64,000 nt of DNA from Peptoniphilus asaccharolyticus DSM 20463 (GCF_900176115.1 NZ_FWWR01000017.1:124001-188000), one strand, 5' to 3'; positions 11,447 through 20,706 are shown, counted from the first letter of the stretch. Program-made: numbers and translations. The notes: generated by a model not told the origin, from the sequence alone.

Positions 11447-11480
11447 ACCCCCTCATCCGTGTCAGGATTTGGGGGTTTAT
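11447..11480. terminator. Terminator between convergent genes
   Basis: ACCCCC (11447-11452) pairs with GGGGGT (11471-11476), with an inner ATCC/GGAT pairing and T-rich sides. It lies between the plus-strand flippase gene and the end of the minus-strand gene at 11502, so it may act in both directions. Confidence 0.8.
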
Positions 11481-11501
11481 TATATTAAAAATTCTTTTTT
11501 G

Positions 11502-12485
11502 CTATTGTATTCCTAATTCTTCTAATATTAGCTGGATAAGAGCATTACTTTCAACGCTCTTTGAATATAAAATAGGAATCTCAAAATCTTTGCTCACATT
11601 TCTAATTTTGAACATAGCATCGTGTCCAACAGAGTCTATAAATATTATTAAGATATTTGTCTTTGATATTTCATGAGCAAGAGTTTCAACTGATTCATTA
11701 CCTGATAAGTAGCAAAGAGTTCCGCCATTTGCTTCTATAGCATTTTTAAAATCTACTTTATCAGCTTCCAAACCTATTATTCCAATGTTAAGGCCGTTAA
11801 GTGCTGTTGTTTTTGGAATGGTTACATCGTGTAGTTGGTTTGCATCTGTAGGGTAAAGCCAAATTATTTTTCCGTTTAAGATTTCGTCATTCCAATAAGC
11901 ATAGTCTACTACATCTCCTATTTGAAGGTGGAAATTACCAGTCTTATATTGGTCTAACAATATCTTTGTTGAAAGCTTATCATCTTCAGAAGTATTTATA
12001 TAATATTCTTCTAAAAGTTCGTCGAATTCTACAGTGGCATATTTAATTACATTTTTATTACTTGGAGAATTTACTTTTTCTATCAGTTCATATTCATAGA
12101 CAGGTTTTTGGTTGTAACCAGTTCTCAAGACAGAAGCTTTAACCCAATCTCCTTCTTCAATATCGAATTTTCTAACAAACTTTTCAGGTATAAATATTTT
12201 AAAACTTCCTATATTTGCACCGGACAAATTCATGTGAGCTTGTCCTAAGAAAATGTTGTTATTTGCATCATAAATTTCTTTTAGTTCATTATCTACTACT
12301 TCAACTCTCTCTTCAAAATAATTATAGTCTGTACTGATATCGTTGGGTAAATCGTTTAAAGATTCTAAAATACAAAGATAGTTTCTAAAATATCCATCGC
12401 TTTCCAATAGATTATCAAAGGTTAAATTTGAAACAAGGGATGACAAGTCAGATTTAATTTCTTCTAAAATTTTTTGCTTATTCAT
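11502..12485 (-). CDS. Uncharacterised protein with a DUF2325-like C-terminal domain
   Basis: A 327-residue soluble protein, not recognised as a whole. Residues 1-80 are mostly helical. Residues 80-130 look like a small beta barrel (IFLGQAHMNLSG... EGDWVKASVLRTGY), and a second beta-rich part (about 180-215) repeats the 'GD.V...' theme. Residues 228-325 resemble DUF2325: LNIGIIGLE, EANGGTLCYLSG, and then SVGHDAMFKIR, which matches the family's 'SH.A....K' core, followed by a predicted strand and helix. ATG at 12485 has AAGGAAGG upstream on the minus strand. Divergent from the glutaminase gene. No function is known for this domain. Confidence 0.7.
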   Translation of the reverse strand: MNKQKILEEIKSDLSSLVSNLTFDNLLESDGYFRNYLCILESLNDLPNDISTDYNYFEERVEVVDNELKEIYDANNNIFLGQAHMNLSGANIGSFKIFIPEKFVRKFDIEEGDWVKASVLRTGYNQKPVYEYELIEKVNSPSNKNVIKYATVEFDELLEEYYINTSEDDKLSTKILLDQYKTGNFHLQIGDVVDYAYWNDEILNGKIIWLYPTDANQLHDVTIPKTTALNGLNIGIIGLEADKVDFKNAIEANGGTLCYLSGNESVETLAHEISKTNILIIFIDSVGHDAMFKIRNVSKDFEIPILYSKSVESNALIQLILEELGIQ

Positions 12486-12667
12486 AAATACCTTCCTTAA
12501 AAATTAAAATAAATAGTTAGTTATATTTCTTGACTATATTATACTCCTTATCCATTATTTGACAAAAAGAATATTTTGTGAAATATGAAAAAAGGATAGC
12601 TTTTATAAGATTTTTTTATAGCAAGAAAATACAGCAGTATGATAGAATAAAACTGGGGGTGAAACGT

Positions 12668-13594
12668 TTGCGTAAATTTAATCAAGAAATTTTAGATTCA
12701 ACTGTTGCACTTGGAAGAAAATACACAGACATGGGAGAAGTTGCAGATTACATACCAGAGTTAAAGAAACAAGATCCAAATAAAATAGCAATAGCTACTG
12801 TGGAAGATGGAGAGATGATCTATTCAGGAGATTGTGAAGAGAGATTTTCTATACAATCAGTTGTAAAAGTAATTTTATATGCAATAGCGCTTGAAAATTT
12901 TACAGTTGATGAATTAAAAAAATATGTAGGTTTAAAACCATCATCAAAGGCTTTTAACAGTGTAATAGAACTTGAATTGTCAAAGAAAAATGTTCCTGTG
13001 AATCCTTTTATAAATGCGGGAGCTATAGTTGTGGTTGCGCTACTTCACAGAGTTTATAAAGAAAGAACTCTCAAAGTGATTATGGAAAAGGCATCAAAAT
13101 TCTTAGGAGAAGAAGTTGGATACAGTGAGGAGATTTTTGTTTCAGAGAAGGTTTCTTCTTTTGCAAACAGAACACTTACATATTTAATGTTATCAAGAAA
13201 AATTTTGCCGCCGAGTCTTGATGTTGAAGAAGTTTTAGATATTTATTTTAAGAGTTGTTCTTTGATGGTGAATGTAAAGAACTTGGCAAATATGAGTTAT
13301 TGTATATCTAACAATGGTGTGGCATCAGATGGAGAAGAAGTTATATCACCTGAACATGCTAGAATTTTGAGAACACTTATGGCAACTTGTGGAACTTATG
13401 ACTATTCCGGAGATTTTGCTGTTAGAGTTGGGATTCCGGCTAAGAGTGGTGTAGGTGGAGGTATTGTAACAGCTTCCATAGAAGGATACGGACTTGCAGT
13501 ATACAGCCCGGCGCTTGATAGCCATGGAAATAGCTATTCAGGAGTTAGAATGCTTGAATATCTATCGGAAAAATTAAATTTAAATGTGTATTAA
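12668..13594 (+). CDS. glsA: Glutaminase
   Basis: A 308-residue cytosolic enzyme of the serine-dependent beta-lactamase-like glutaminase family, which hydrolyses glutamine to glutamate and ammonia. The catalytic Ser-x-x-Lys is in FSIQSVVKV (about residues 64-72). NPFINAGAI and AKSGVGGGI near the C-terminus are family signatures. TTG 12668 was chosen: a GGGGGTGA ribosome site lies 6 bases upstream, and the N-terminus then matches the usual start (FNQE...VADYIPEL). The frame is open 30 codons further back to a GTG at 12578 without an RBS. It is followed 12 bases later by a symporter gene that IS30 has broken. Confidence 0.92.
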   Translation: MRKFNQEILDSTVALGRKYTDMGEVADYIPELKKQDPNKIAIATVEDGEMIYSGDCEERFSIQSVVKVILYAIALENFTVDELKKYVGLKPSSKAFNSVIELELSKKNVPVNPFINAGAIVVVALLHRVYKERTLKVIMEKASKFLGEEVGYSEEIFVSEKVSSFANRTLTYLMLSRKILPPSLDVEEVLDIYFKSCSLMVNVKNLANMSYCISNNGVASDGEEVISPEHARILRTLMATCGTYDYSGDFAVRVGIPAKSGVGGGIVTASIEGYGLAVYSPALDSHGNSYSGVRMLEYLSEKLNLNVY

Positions 13595-13634
13595 GGAGGA
13601 ACAGATGGAAAGTGTATTAAAAATATTTTCTATA

Positions 13635-14751
13635 GATAATTTATCATAACAAGTGCAACATAAATAAACTCATAGCTAATCAGCTGTGTTAATATGTAAG
13701 TGACCAAACAAAACATATTAAAAGGAGTGATTAACTATGAGCTATAACCATCTTACCATAGAAGAAAGATCTTGTATTTACCAATTTTTAAATTTAGGAA
13801 TGAGTATAAGGAAAATTGCACAAGCACTTAAAAGGTCACCTAGTACAATATCTAGAGAAATTAAAAGAAATTCATCTAAGATAAAAGTTAGTAGGGGAAG
13901 TTACACTAAGTACTTTCCGATAAAGGCAAATGATAAATATATTGATAGAAGAAAAGAACTGCCATAGAAAAAGTAAATTTTCTAAAGATGTTATTGATTA
14001 TTTAACTGTAAAGATTAACGAACATTGGTCCCCTGAACAAATATCAAATAGAAACACAAATGAGATTCATGAATTACCATCTACATCAACGATATATAGA
14101 ATGATACACGCCAAAAAGCTGCCAAAAACTAGTATGAAAAATTTGAGAAGAAAAGCTAAATTTAAAAGGCCAGCAGAAAAAAGAGGAAAATTCAATGATA
14201 AAGGTAGAACAATTAAGAAAAGACCTAAAGAGATATACAGAAGGCAAGAATTAGGCCACTGGGAAGCAGATACAGTGGAATCAGGCAGATTAGATCATAA
14301 AAGGAAAAGTAGATGTTGTTTCGTAACTTTAGCAGAAAGAAAATCTAGATATTATATAGCAATCCTAGTTGAAAATAGAAAGTCGGAAAGCGTAACACCA
14401 GCAATAATAAATGCATTAAAAGATTATCCAAAAGAATTAGTAAAAACAATAACCTTTGATAGAGGTAAAGAATTTTCAGAATTTGAGAAAATAGAAAAAG
14501 AATTAGGATGCAAAACTTATTTTTGTGATCCCTATTGTGCATGGCAAAAAGGTACAAATGAAAATAGTAACGGACTTTTGAGGGAGTTTTATCCTAAGGG
14601 TATGGATTTATCAGAAGTGAATATTGATGAATTAAATTATAACTTAAGTTTAATGAATAATAGACCTAGAAAATGTATAAAATATAAAACACCTAAAGAA
14701 GAACTTTTTGGTCTCTTACCATAGGTGTTGCATTTGATTTGACAATTCGTC
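13635..14751 (+). mobile_element. IS30-family insertion sequence, copy A (1117 bp)
   Basis: Starts with GATAATTTATC and ends with GACAATTCGTC. The ends form imperfect 25-bp inverted repeats (18 of 25 positions match when the right end is reversed). The flanking target duplication is TATA (13631-13634 and 14752-14755). One base longer than the other copies because of an extra A near 13956. Confidence 0.93.
13737..14724 (+). pseudogene. IS30 transposase, frameshifted copy A
   Basis: Compared with the intact 328-residue copies, an extra A near 13956 (in the run AAAAGAACTGCC) shifts the frame after residue 74. This leaves a 76-residue N-terminal piece (HTH_38-type helix-turn-helix, LTIEERSCIYQF) and a separate C-terminal frame with the DDE catalytic core (HWEADTVE, FDRGKEF, and the Glu in KGTNENSN). 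RBS AAAAGGAG precedes ATG 13737. Probably not able to make full-length transposase unless frameshifting occurs. Confidence 0.9.
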
Positions 14752-16172
14752 TATAAAATTAAATGAAATTTTAGTTAGCATAAATGATGTATTGTACTAT
14801 CCAATACTACTTGTGATGTTACTATGTTGTGGATTGTATTTTTCAGTTAAGACAGGACTTCTACAATTATCTATGTTTAAAGAATCTATAAACGTAGTGA
14901 CAGAAAAACCAGGTGAAGGCGGAGTTTCTTCTTTCCAAGCACTTATGGTTTCTACAGCTTCAAGAGTAGGTACTGGAAACATAGTTGGAGTATCTAATGC
15001 AATCTGTCTTGGAGGATATGGAGCAGTGTTTTGGATGTGGATTATAGCTATAATTGGTGGAGCATCTGCATTTATAGAATCCACACTAGCTCAAATCTAT
15101 AAGAGAAGAGGAGAAGATGGAACAAGCTATGGTGGACCATCTTACTATATAGAAACAGCACTTGGAAGTAGATTCGTTGGAGTTTTATTTGCAATATGTT
15201 TAATACTAACTTATGCAGTTGGATTTAATATGTTGGCATCTTTCAACTTACAAGATTCATTCAAAATATATGAATTCTATGTACCAGAAAAAACATCTTG
15301 GATGATAGGAGCTGTGCTTGCTATAATCACAGGCTACTGTATTTTAGGTGGAGGAAAGAGGATTATAAAATTCACTTCTATATTAGTCCCATTTATGGGA
15401 GTTATCTTTGTAATAGTTTCTATATTAATGATAGTTTTAAATATAAGCTACATTCCGACAGTTTTCTCAAAAATAATATCAGATGCATTTAATTTCAAAG
15501 CTATCTTCGGTGGTATAGCCGGTTCATCACTAGTTGCAGGTATTAAGAGAGGATTGTATTCAAACGAAGCTGGTATGGGTTCTGCTCCAAACGCAGCAGC
15601 AGCAGCAGATGTATCTCACCCAGTTAAACAAGGATTAGTACAAATGCTTTCTGTATTTTTAGATACACTATTAATCTGTTCAGCAACAGCTTTTATGGCT
15701 CTTTCATCAGGAATTGAACCAACAGCTGAACTTGCAGGCGCGACATTCGTTCAAACATCACTTTCAACAGTGTTTGGAAACTACGGAATAATATTTATAA
15801 CAGTGGCTCTTACATTATTTGCATTTACAACTTTGATAGGAAATCTTTACTATGTAGACACATGTCTAACATATTTAAACAAAAAAGTTCCATCAAAGAC
15901 ATTCATGGTTATCTATAGAATAGTAGCAGCAGCTTTAATATTTATAGGAGCTGGAATGCAAATGGATTTAGTTTGGAACGTTGCAGACCTTTTAATGGGA
16001 CTTATGTGTATAATTAACATACCTACAATCATTATTTTAGGCGGACAGGCAATAAAGGCCCTAAGAGACTATAGAGAACAAAAAGCACAAGGAAAAAATC
16101 CTGTATTTTTTGGAAAGAGCATAGGACTTGACGAGTCAAAACTACAATACTGGAAATAATATATAAATTAAG

Positions 16173-16195
16173 ACGGGCCAATAGGCTCGTTTTTT
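16173..16195 (+). terminator. Terminator after the broken symporter gene
   Basis: ACGGGCC (16173-16179), loop AATA, GGCTCGT (16184-16190), then T-run. Confidence 0.88.
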
Positions 16196-16363
16196 ATGTT
16201 AATGAAAAGTATTTTATAATATTAAACTTAATTGAGATGTAAATAGAAATTTGAAACATAAGACTATAGAGTGATATATTTGAAAATACAAGATATATAT
16301 TTTATAATTTTGTAGAGTTTGTTTAAGTATATAGTTTTTAAAAATGGCTAAATTTAGGCGTTG

Positions 16364-16402
16364 CAACTGGCAGTTGACAAACTTCAAAGCCTACTTTATG
16401 GT
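16364..16402 (+). promoter_or_regulatory. Promoter with overlapping inverted repeat before the XRE regulator
   Basis: TTGACA (16374-16379), 17 bases, TATGGT (16397-16402). The -35 is overlapped by the dyad CAACTG-G-CAGTTG (16364-16376), a good place for autorepression by the encoded regulator. Leader of about 50 bases. The 16196-16363 stretch upstream is AT-rich with no gene seen. Confidence 0.65.
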
Positions 16403-16457
16403 AAGCAACTACTATTTTTGATAAGTTGGTAAAAATAAATAGAGAGGAATAGTAGAA

Positions 16458-17453
16458 ATGATATTAGCTGATAAGATAATTGAAGAGAGAAAGAAAAATG
16501 GATGGAGCCAAGAAGAGTTGGCTGAAAAGTTATGAGTTTCTAGACAGTCAGTTTCTAAATGGGAAAGTGCACAATCTGTGCCGGACTTAAATAGGATATT
16601 AAATATGTCCAAAATTTTTGGGGTTAGTACAGACTATCTTTTAAAAGACGAGATAGATACTGTGCAAAAAAATTCTGAGAGCATTGCCGTTGAAGTAGAT
16701 AGTAAAAATATAAGGACCGTGAGCATGGAAGAGGCTGTTGATTTTTTGAAGATAAGTGAGGAAAATTCGATGTGGTCAGCTTTGTCAATTTTCCTGTATA
16801 CAGCGTCTCCTATAGTTTTGTTAATTTTGTCTGGCTTGGCTGAAAGCAAATTGTTTGGTGTATCGGAGGATATGATAATATCTGTGGGAGTTCCTGTTTT
16901 ATTGTTTATGGTTGCTCTTGGAGTATATATATCTATAAGTTGTGGAAATAGAGCTAGGAAATATAAGTTTATATCTAGAAATGAAATAGAAACTGCGTAT
17001 GGAGTGGATGGTTTGGTTCGTGAGAAGAAAAACAATCTCTCAAATAAGTATACGAACACAATAGCGATAGGTGTTGTAGCGTGTATTTTGGCTTGTGTTC
17101 CACTTTTAGTCAGCACAGTGCTCACTAATGAGGACTATATAATATTCAACATGGTAGCTCTGCTAATTTTTATTATAGCTGTATCGGTGAATAGAATGGT
17201 GCAAGTTGGTTTAGTGAAGGATAGTTATGACAAACTTTTACAAGAGGGGGATTTTACAGTAGCAAATAAAAAAATAGCCACAGTTATAAATAAAGTGAGC
17301 TCTGTATATTGGGCAATAGCACTTGCAATATATTTAGCATGGTCACTATACACAATGGATTGGGGATTCACATGGATAGTATGGCCGGTGGCTGGGGTTT
17401 CATATACGGTAGTAATTAATATAACTAAGATATTTATCAAAGCTGAAGATTAA
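16458..17453 (+). pseudogene. XRE-family regulator with membrane domain, in-frame TGA at codon 26
   Basis: From ATG 16458 (RBS AGAGAGGA) the frame reads a Cro/C1 helix-turn-helix (ERKKNGWSQEELAEKL), then TGA at 16533-16535, then continues in frame with VSRQSVSKWESAQSVPDLNRI. The stop stands where family members usually have Gly, so one GGA-to-TGA change explains it. The remaining 300 codons encode a linker and about six membrane helices, the known 'HTH plus membrane domain' layout of Firmicutes regulators. TGA is used as a normal stop by other genes here, so recoding is unlikely. A GTG at 16578 could start a protein without the DNA-binding helix. Confidence 0.8.
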
Positions 17454-17466
17454 AATATTTCAAATC

Positions 17467-17496
17467 AAAAAGGGAGTTCATGAGAACTCTCTTTTT
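17467..17496. terminator. Bidirectional terminator between convergent genes
   Basis: AAAAAGGGAGTTC (17467-17479) pairs with GAACTCTCTTTTT (17484-17496), with A-run on one side and T-run on the other. It serves the XRE gene and the IclR gene, whose stop overlaps it. Confidence 0.88.
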
Positions 17497-18265
17497 AAAT
17501 ATTTGATATTAATTTAGCTATTTGAGAAGCTTGGTTTTTTAATTCGGGAACTACATCGTTTAATATACTTTCAATATAAGTTGAAAACGAGGTTATGCTA
17601 AGTGTAGCTATAATATTTCCGTTTGAATTAAAGATTGGTACTGAAAGACTACTCACACCTAGTTGATATTCTTGGTTTTCATAGCTATAGCCCTTTTCTA
17701 AGATATCATTTAATTTTGTCTCCAACATCTCAACAGAGGTTGAGGAATAGTCGGTGGTGTTGTCGGGCTTACTATCCAAAGCGTATTTAATATTTTGCAA
17801 ATTGTAGTTATGAGCTAAAGCTAATTTGCCGGATGCACTAATAGACAATGGTAATAAAACTTGCTCGGCAACGTGTATCTGATAGTGTTCTTTATGAGCA
17901 CTTGAGCTGTATATAGTATAGACTTGTAAATTTTCAACCATTTGAAAACAACAAGTTACAGATAAATCATCAGAAATCTTTTCGACAAATGGACTTACCA
18001 ATTGCGTATATATTTCTTGTTTTTTATTTAGAAGTTTAGATTTAGCTGAAAAAAACAGTCCTAAACTATAGCGTTTTGTGGTCGTATCAAAATTGAGTAG
18101 ACCATACATTAAAAGTGTGTTTGCAATCCCTCTTGCGGTACTCAATTTTAGATTTGTCATCTCACTAATTTCTTTTAAAGTGAGATAGTTTACGCTGTCT
18201 GTAAAACAGTTTATAACTTCTATAGCTCTTTCTATAGATTGAATAGGTTTGAATGTATCAAGCAT
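17495..18265 (-). CDS. IclR-family transcriptional regulator
   Basis: A 256-residue protein with an N-terminal winged helix (residues about 8-65: SIERAIEVINCF, LTLKEISEMTNLKLSTARGI) and a C-terminal GAF-like IclR effector domain (about 80-250) with the usual SASGKLALA and GVSSLSVPIFN segments. IclR proteins bind small metabolites and control the genes next to them. It is divergent from the Nramp-like carrier and ureohydrolase genes, with two direct repeats in the shared region, so it probably controls that pair. In Bacillus subtilis the IclR protein KipR likewise sits with the Nramp-like ycsG. ATG at 18265 with GAAAGGAAA upstream on the minus strand. Confidence 0.88.
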   Translation of the reverse strand: MLDTFKPIQSIERAIEVINCFTDSVNYLTLKEISEMTNLKLSTARGIANTLLMYGLLNFDTTTKRYSLGLFFSAKSKLLNKKQEIYTQLVSPFVEKISDDLSVTCCFQMVENLQVYTIYSSSAHKEHYQIHVAEQVLLPLSISASGKLALAHNYNLQNIKYALDSKPDNTTDYSSTSVEMLETKLNDILEKGYSYENQEYQLGVSSLSVPIFNSNGNIIATLSITSFSTYIESILNDVVPELKNQASQIAKLISNI

Positions 18266-18364
18266 AGTAATTTCCTTTCACTTAAATATCCATAAGTAGA
18301 TTATAACGTTAGAAACAATTAAAGTAAAATACGACAATATAGACAAAAAAATGATAATACCGTA

Positions 18365-18394
18365 TTGACAAAGGTTTTCCGGAGGATATATAAT
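18365..18394 (+). promoter_or_regulatory. Consensus sigma-A promoter of the Nramp-like/ureohydrolase pair
   Basis: TTGACA (18365-18370), 18 bases, TATAAT (18389-18394). The start point would be near 18401, giving a leader of about 75 bases that contains two direct repeats. Confidence 0.85.
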
Positions 18395-18403
18395 TGTTTT
18401 AGT

Positions 18404-18455
18404 AATTTATCGATGCGCAATGATATTTACAAAATTAGCTAAAAATTTATCGATG
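18404..18455 (+). promoter_or_regulatory. Two direct repeats, possible IclR operator
   Basis: AATTTATCGATG occurs at 18404-18415 and again at 18444-18455, exactly 40 bases apart, just downstream of the predicted start point. Each contains the palindrome ATCGAT. The location suits a repressor that bends or loops the leader. Confidence 0.5.
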
Positions 18456-18476
18456 ATAATTTTGTAGGAGGAAGTT

Positions 18477-19688
18477 ATGAAAAAATATACTTTCAAAGAA
18501 AAACTAAAAGCCCTAGGGCCGGGGATGCTTATAGTGGGTTCTTTTATAGGACCCGGAACGATAACTAGTTCAACTAGAGCGGGAGCTACATATGGATATC
18601 AGCTATTATGGTGTATATTATTTTCTGTTTTGGCAGTAATAATTATGCAAGGTATGGCTGCGAGACTTGGGATAGTAACACAAACGGGACTATCTGAAAA
18701 TTTAATAGAAGATTTAAAAGAAAGACCTATTTTAAAAGGTATAATGGTTATTTTGGTATCAGCAGCCATTATTTTAGGTGGGGTTGCTTACATGAGTGGA
18801 GATTTAACTGGTACAGCAATAGGACTTTCAGCACTTACAGGAATACCTTCAAGAGTTATAGCTCCTATTTGGGGGATATGCATTCTATTTATAAGCAATC
18901 ATAACAATGCTATAAAATGGTTGGAAAAATTATTGACTGTATGTGTTTCTATAATGGCAGTTATATTTGTTATAACAATGTTTGTAGTAAGACCTGATTT
19001 TACAGAGCTATTAAAAGGATTGATACCAAGTGTTGAATCTAATTCTGTTATGACTTGTGTAGCGCTAATAGGAACAACTGTAGTTCCATACAATTTGTTC
19101 ATCCATGCTACAAGTGCTAGACAAACTTGGAAAGATCCGGATCAAATACCATTAGCTCAATTTGACGTAACTTTCTCTATGATAGTGGGCGGAATAATTA
19201 CAGGAGCTGTAATGATAACAGCCGGAACTGTAGTAAAGGGAATGGAAATTTCATCAGCAGTAGATATGGCTCAACAATTAGAGCCACTTTTAGGAAACTT
19301 ATCAGTTCCATTTTTAGCTATAGGATTAGTTGCAGCTGGTATTTCAAGTGCGGTAATAACACCATTGGGAGTGTCTTATGTATTGGCAGGCCTATTTGGA
19401 TGGGAACTTAATAAAAGAGATAAGAGATACTTTGCGACAAATGTATTGATTTTACTTTTTGGTATCGTCGGAGCAGCCACAGGATTTAATCCTATTACAA
19501 TAATAATGGCGGCACAAGCTGTAAACGGAATCTTCTTACCAGTGAGTGTGTTCGTATTATTGTACTTAGCTAGCAAAGAAAAAGTTATGGGAGAATATAA
19601 AAACAATATACTTCAAAAAGTTTTGGGGATTGGAGTTTTTATAATATCTTTAACAATTGGTGTAAGCAGTATAATGTCATTATTTTAA
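18477..19688 (+). CDS. Nramp-like transporter without the canonical metal-binding signature
   Basis: A 403-residue protein with about 11 membrane helices in the Nramp (LeuT-like) fold. Helix 1 has SFIGPGTITSSTRAG where true Mn/Fe Nramps have DPGN, so the Asp and Asn ligands are replaced. Helix 6 reads VVPYNLFIHATSARQ where MPHN.FLHS is usual, so the Met and His are also changed. The scaffold is kept but the transition-metal site is not, suggesting another substrate. ATG 18477 has TAGGAGGA upstream. It precedes a ureohydrolase gene by 29 bases. Divergent IclR control and precedent in Bacillus ycsG make an organic substrate the better guess. Confidence 0.82.
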   Translation: MKKYTFKEKLKALGPGMLIVGSFIGPGTITSSTRAGATYGYQLLWCILFSVLAVIIMQGMAARLGIVTQTGLSENLIEDLKERPILKGIMVILVSAAIILGGVAYMSGDLTGTAIGLSALTGIPSRVIAPIWGICILFISNHNNAIKWLEKLLTVCVSIMAVIFVITMFVVRPDFTELLKGLIPSVESNSVMTCVALIGTTVVPYNLFIHATSARQTWKDPDQIPLAQFDVTFSMIVGGIITGAVMITAGTVVKGMEISSAVDMAQQLEPLLGNLSVPFLAIGLVAAGISSAVITPLGVSYVLAGLFGWELNKRDKRYFATNVLILLFGIVGAATGFNPITIIMAAQAVNGIFLPVSVFVLLYLASKEKVMGEYKNNILQKVLGIGVFIISLTIGVSSIMSLF

Positions 19689-19717
19689 ATTAAGATTTTA
19701 AATTTAGGAGGAGAAAA

Positions 19718-20701
19718 ATGAGAAATAGTAAACCTACAATATATGATCCAAAATTTTTACCAAACAATATCTACAGTGGAGTACCATCATGGTTAAATCT
19801 TCCAGTTATAGAAAAAGATGAAGACTTAAAGGGATTAGACATAGCTGTAGTGGGAGTGCCTTGGGAAGGTGGATGCACAATAGGTGGATATTCATCATGC
19901 ACAGAAGGTCCTAAATCAATTAGAAGTGTATCAATAAGATATACAGGATTTTTGCCTGACTTCAACTTGGATTCATTTGAATATTTAAAAGGTGGAGACT
20001 TTGGAGATGTTCCAGTACAAAACGGAAATTATGATTTTACATTTGAAGAAATAAGAAAAAAAGTTGCCAAAGTTATAGATGCCGATGTTATTCCTGTAAC
20101 ATTTGGGGGAGATCACTCAATATCTTATCCAATAATTAGCGAGATGGCTAAAAAGCATCCTAAAAAAGTAGGTATACTACACTTCGATGCCCATTTAGAC
20201 AACTATGAACAATTTGGAGATGACCCATATTCAAGATGCTCACCTTTCTATAGACTATACACTGATGAAAATATGGACCCTACAAAGATAGTTCACATAG
20301 GAATAAGAGGACCAAGAAATCATAAAAAAGAATATGAAAATGCAGAAAAATTTGGCGCAACAGTAATTAAGAGCCAAGATGTTAAAGAAAAAGGATGGAA
20401 AGAAGCTATAGATGAAGCGATAGCAATCGCATTTAAGGATACAGAAGTTGTATATGTAACAATATGTGCAGATGCATTGGACGCAGCATTTATGCCACAA
20501 GGGCCACAAGATATGTGTGGACTTACTTCTTATGAATTGGCTATGATGGTTCACGAAGCAGGATTAGCAGGGGCTAAAGGATTTGACTTTGTTGAAATCT
20601 ATCCAGAAACTAATTCACTACAAACAGCTTCTCACGTTGGATGTTGGATGACATTATATTATTTAAACGGATTGGCAGAATACAAAAAGAATAGACTATA
20701 A
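19718..20701 (+). CDS. Ureohydrolase (arginase/agmatinase family), atypical metal site
   Basis: A 327-residue alpha/beta enzyme. The manganese-site motifs GGDHS (about residues 129-133) and FDAHLD (about 153-158) are intact. The third motif, normally S.D.D..DP, reads TICADALDAAF, so the first Asp is a Cys while the second Asp is kept. Members cleave guanidino groups (arginine, agmatine, guanidinobutyrate, formiminoglutamate or guanidine), giving urea or formamide. The true substrate cannot be read from sequence. The long N-terminus with a GVPWEGGCT segment resembles agmatinase-type rather than short arginases. Start ATG 19718 follows AGGAGGAG. Probably co-transcribed with the Nramp-like carrier. 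Confidence 0.85.
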   Translation: MRNSKPTIYDPKFLPNNIYSGVPSWLNLPVIEKDEDLKGLDIAVVGVPWEGGCTIGGYSSCTEGPKSIRSVSIRYTGFLPDFNLDSFEYLKGGDFGDVPVQNGNYDFTFEEIRKKVAKVIDADVIPVTFGGDHSISYPIISEMAKKHPKKVGILHFDAHLDNYEQFGDDPYSRCSPFYRLYTDENMDPTKIVHIGIRGPRNHKKEYENAEKFGATVIKSQDVKEKGWKEAIDEAIAIAFKDTEVVYVTICADALDAAFMPQGPQDMCGLTSYELAMMVHEAGLAGAKGFDFVEIYPETNSLQTASHVGCWMTLYYLNGLAEYKKNRL

Positions 20702-20706
20702 ATATA

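Larger units (their letters stand above)
13607..16159 (+). pseudogene. Sodium:amino acid (alanine/glycine/glutamine) symporter, AgcS family, interrupted by IS30
   Basis: The 5' end (ATG 13607, RBS AAGGAGG, ten codons MESVLKIFSI) is cut at 13634 by an IS30 copy; the rest resumes at 14752. Dropping the IS and one copy of TATA restores one frame of about 478 codons. The 3' part holds the AgcS signature (SFQALMVSTASRVGTGNIVGV), about ten membrane helices, and the conserved YSNEAGMGSAPNAAAAA. The family carries Na+ with alanine, glycine or glutamine. Pairing with glutaminase suggests glutamine uptake, as in the Bacillus glsA-glnT pair. A TTG at 14792 could restart translation, but no RBS is seen and the N-terminal helix would be lost. 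Probably inactive. Confidence 0.88.

Noticed and set aside
16458-16535. TGA at codon 26 considered as recoding (Trp or selenocysteine)
   Set aside because: Other genes here end with TGA, no SECIS-like element is seen, and Gly is the usual residue at this place.
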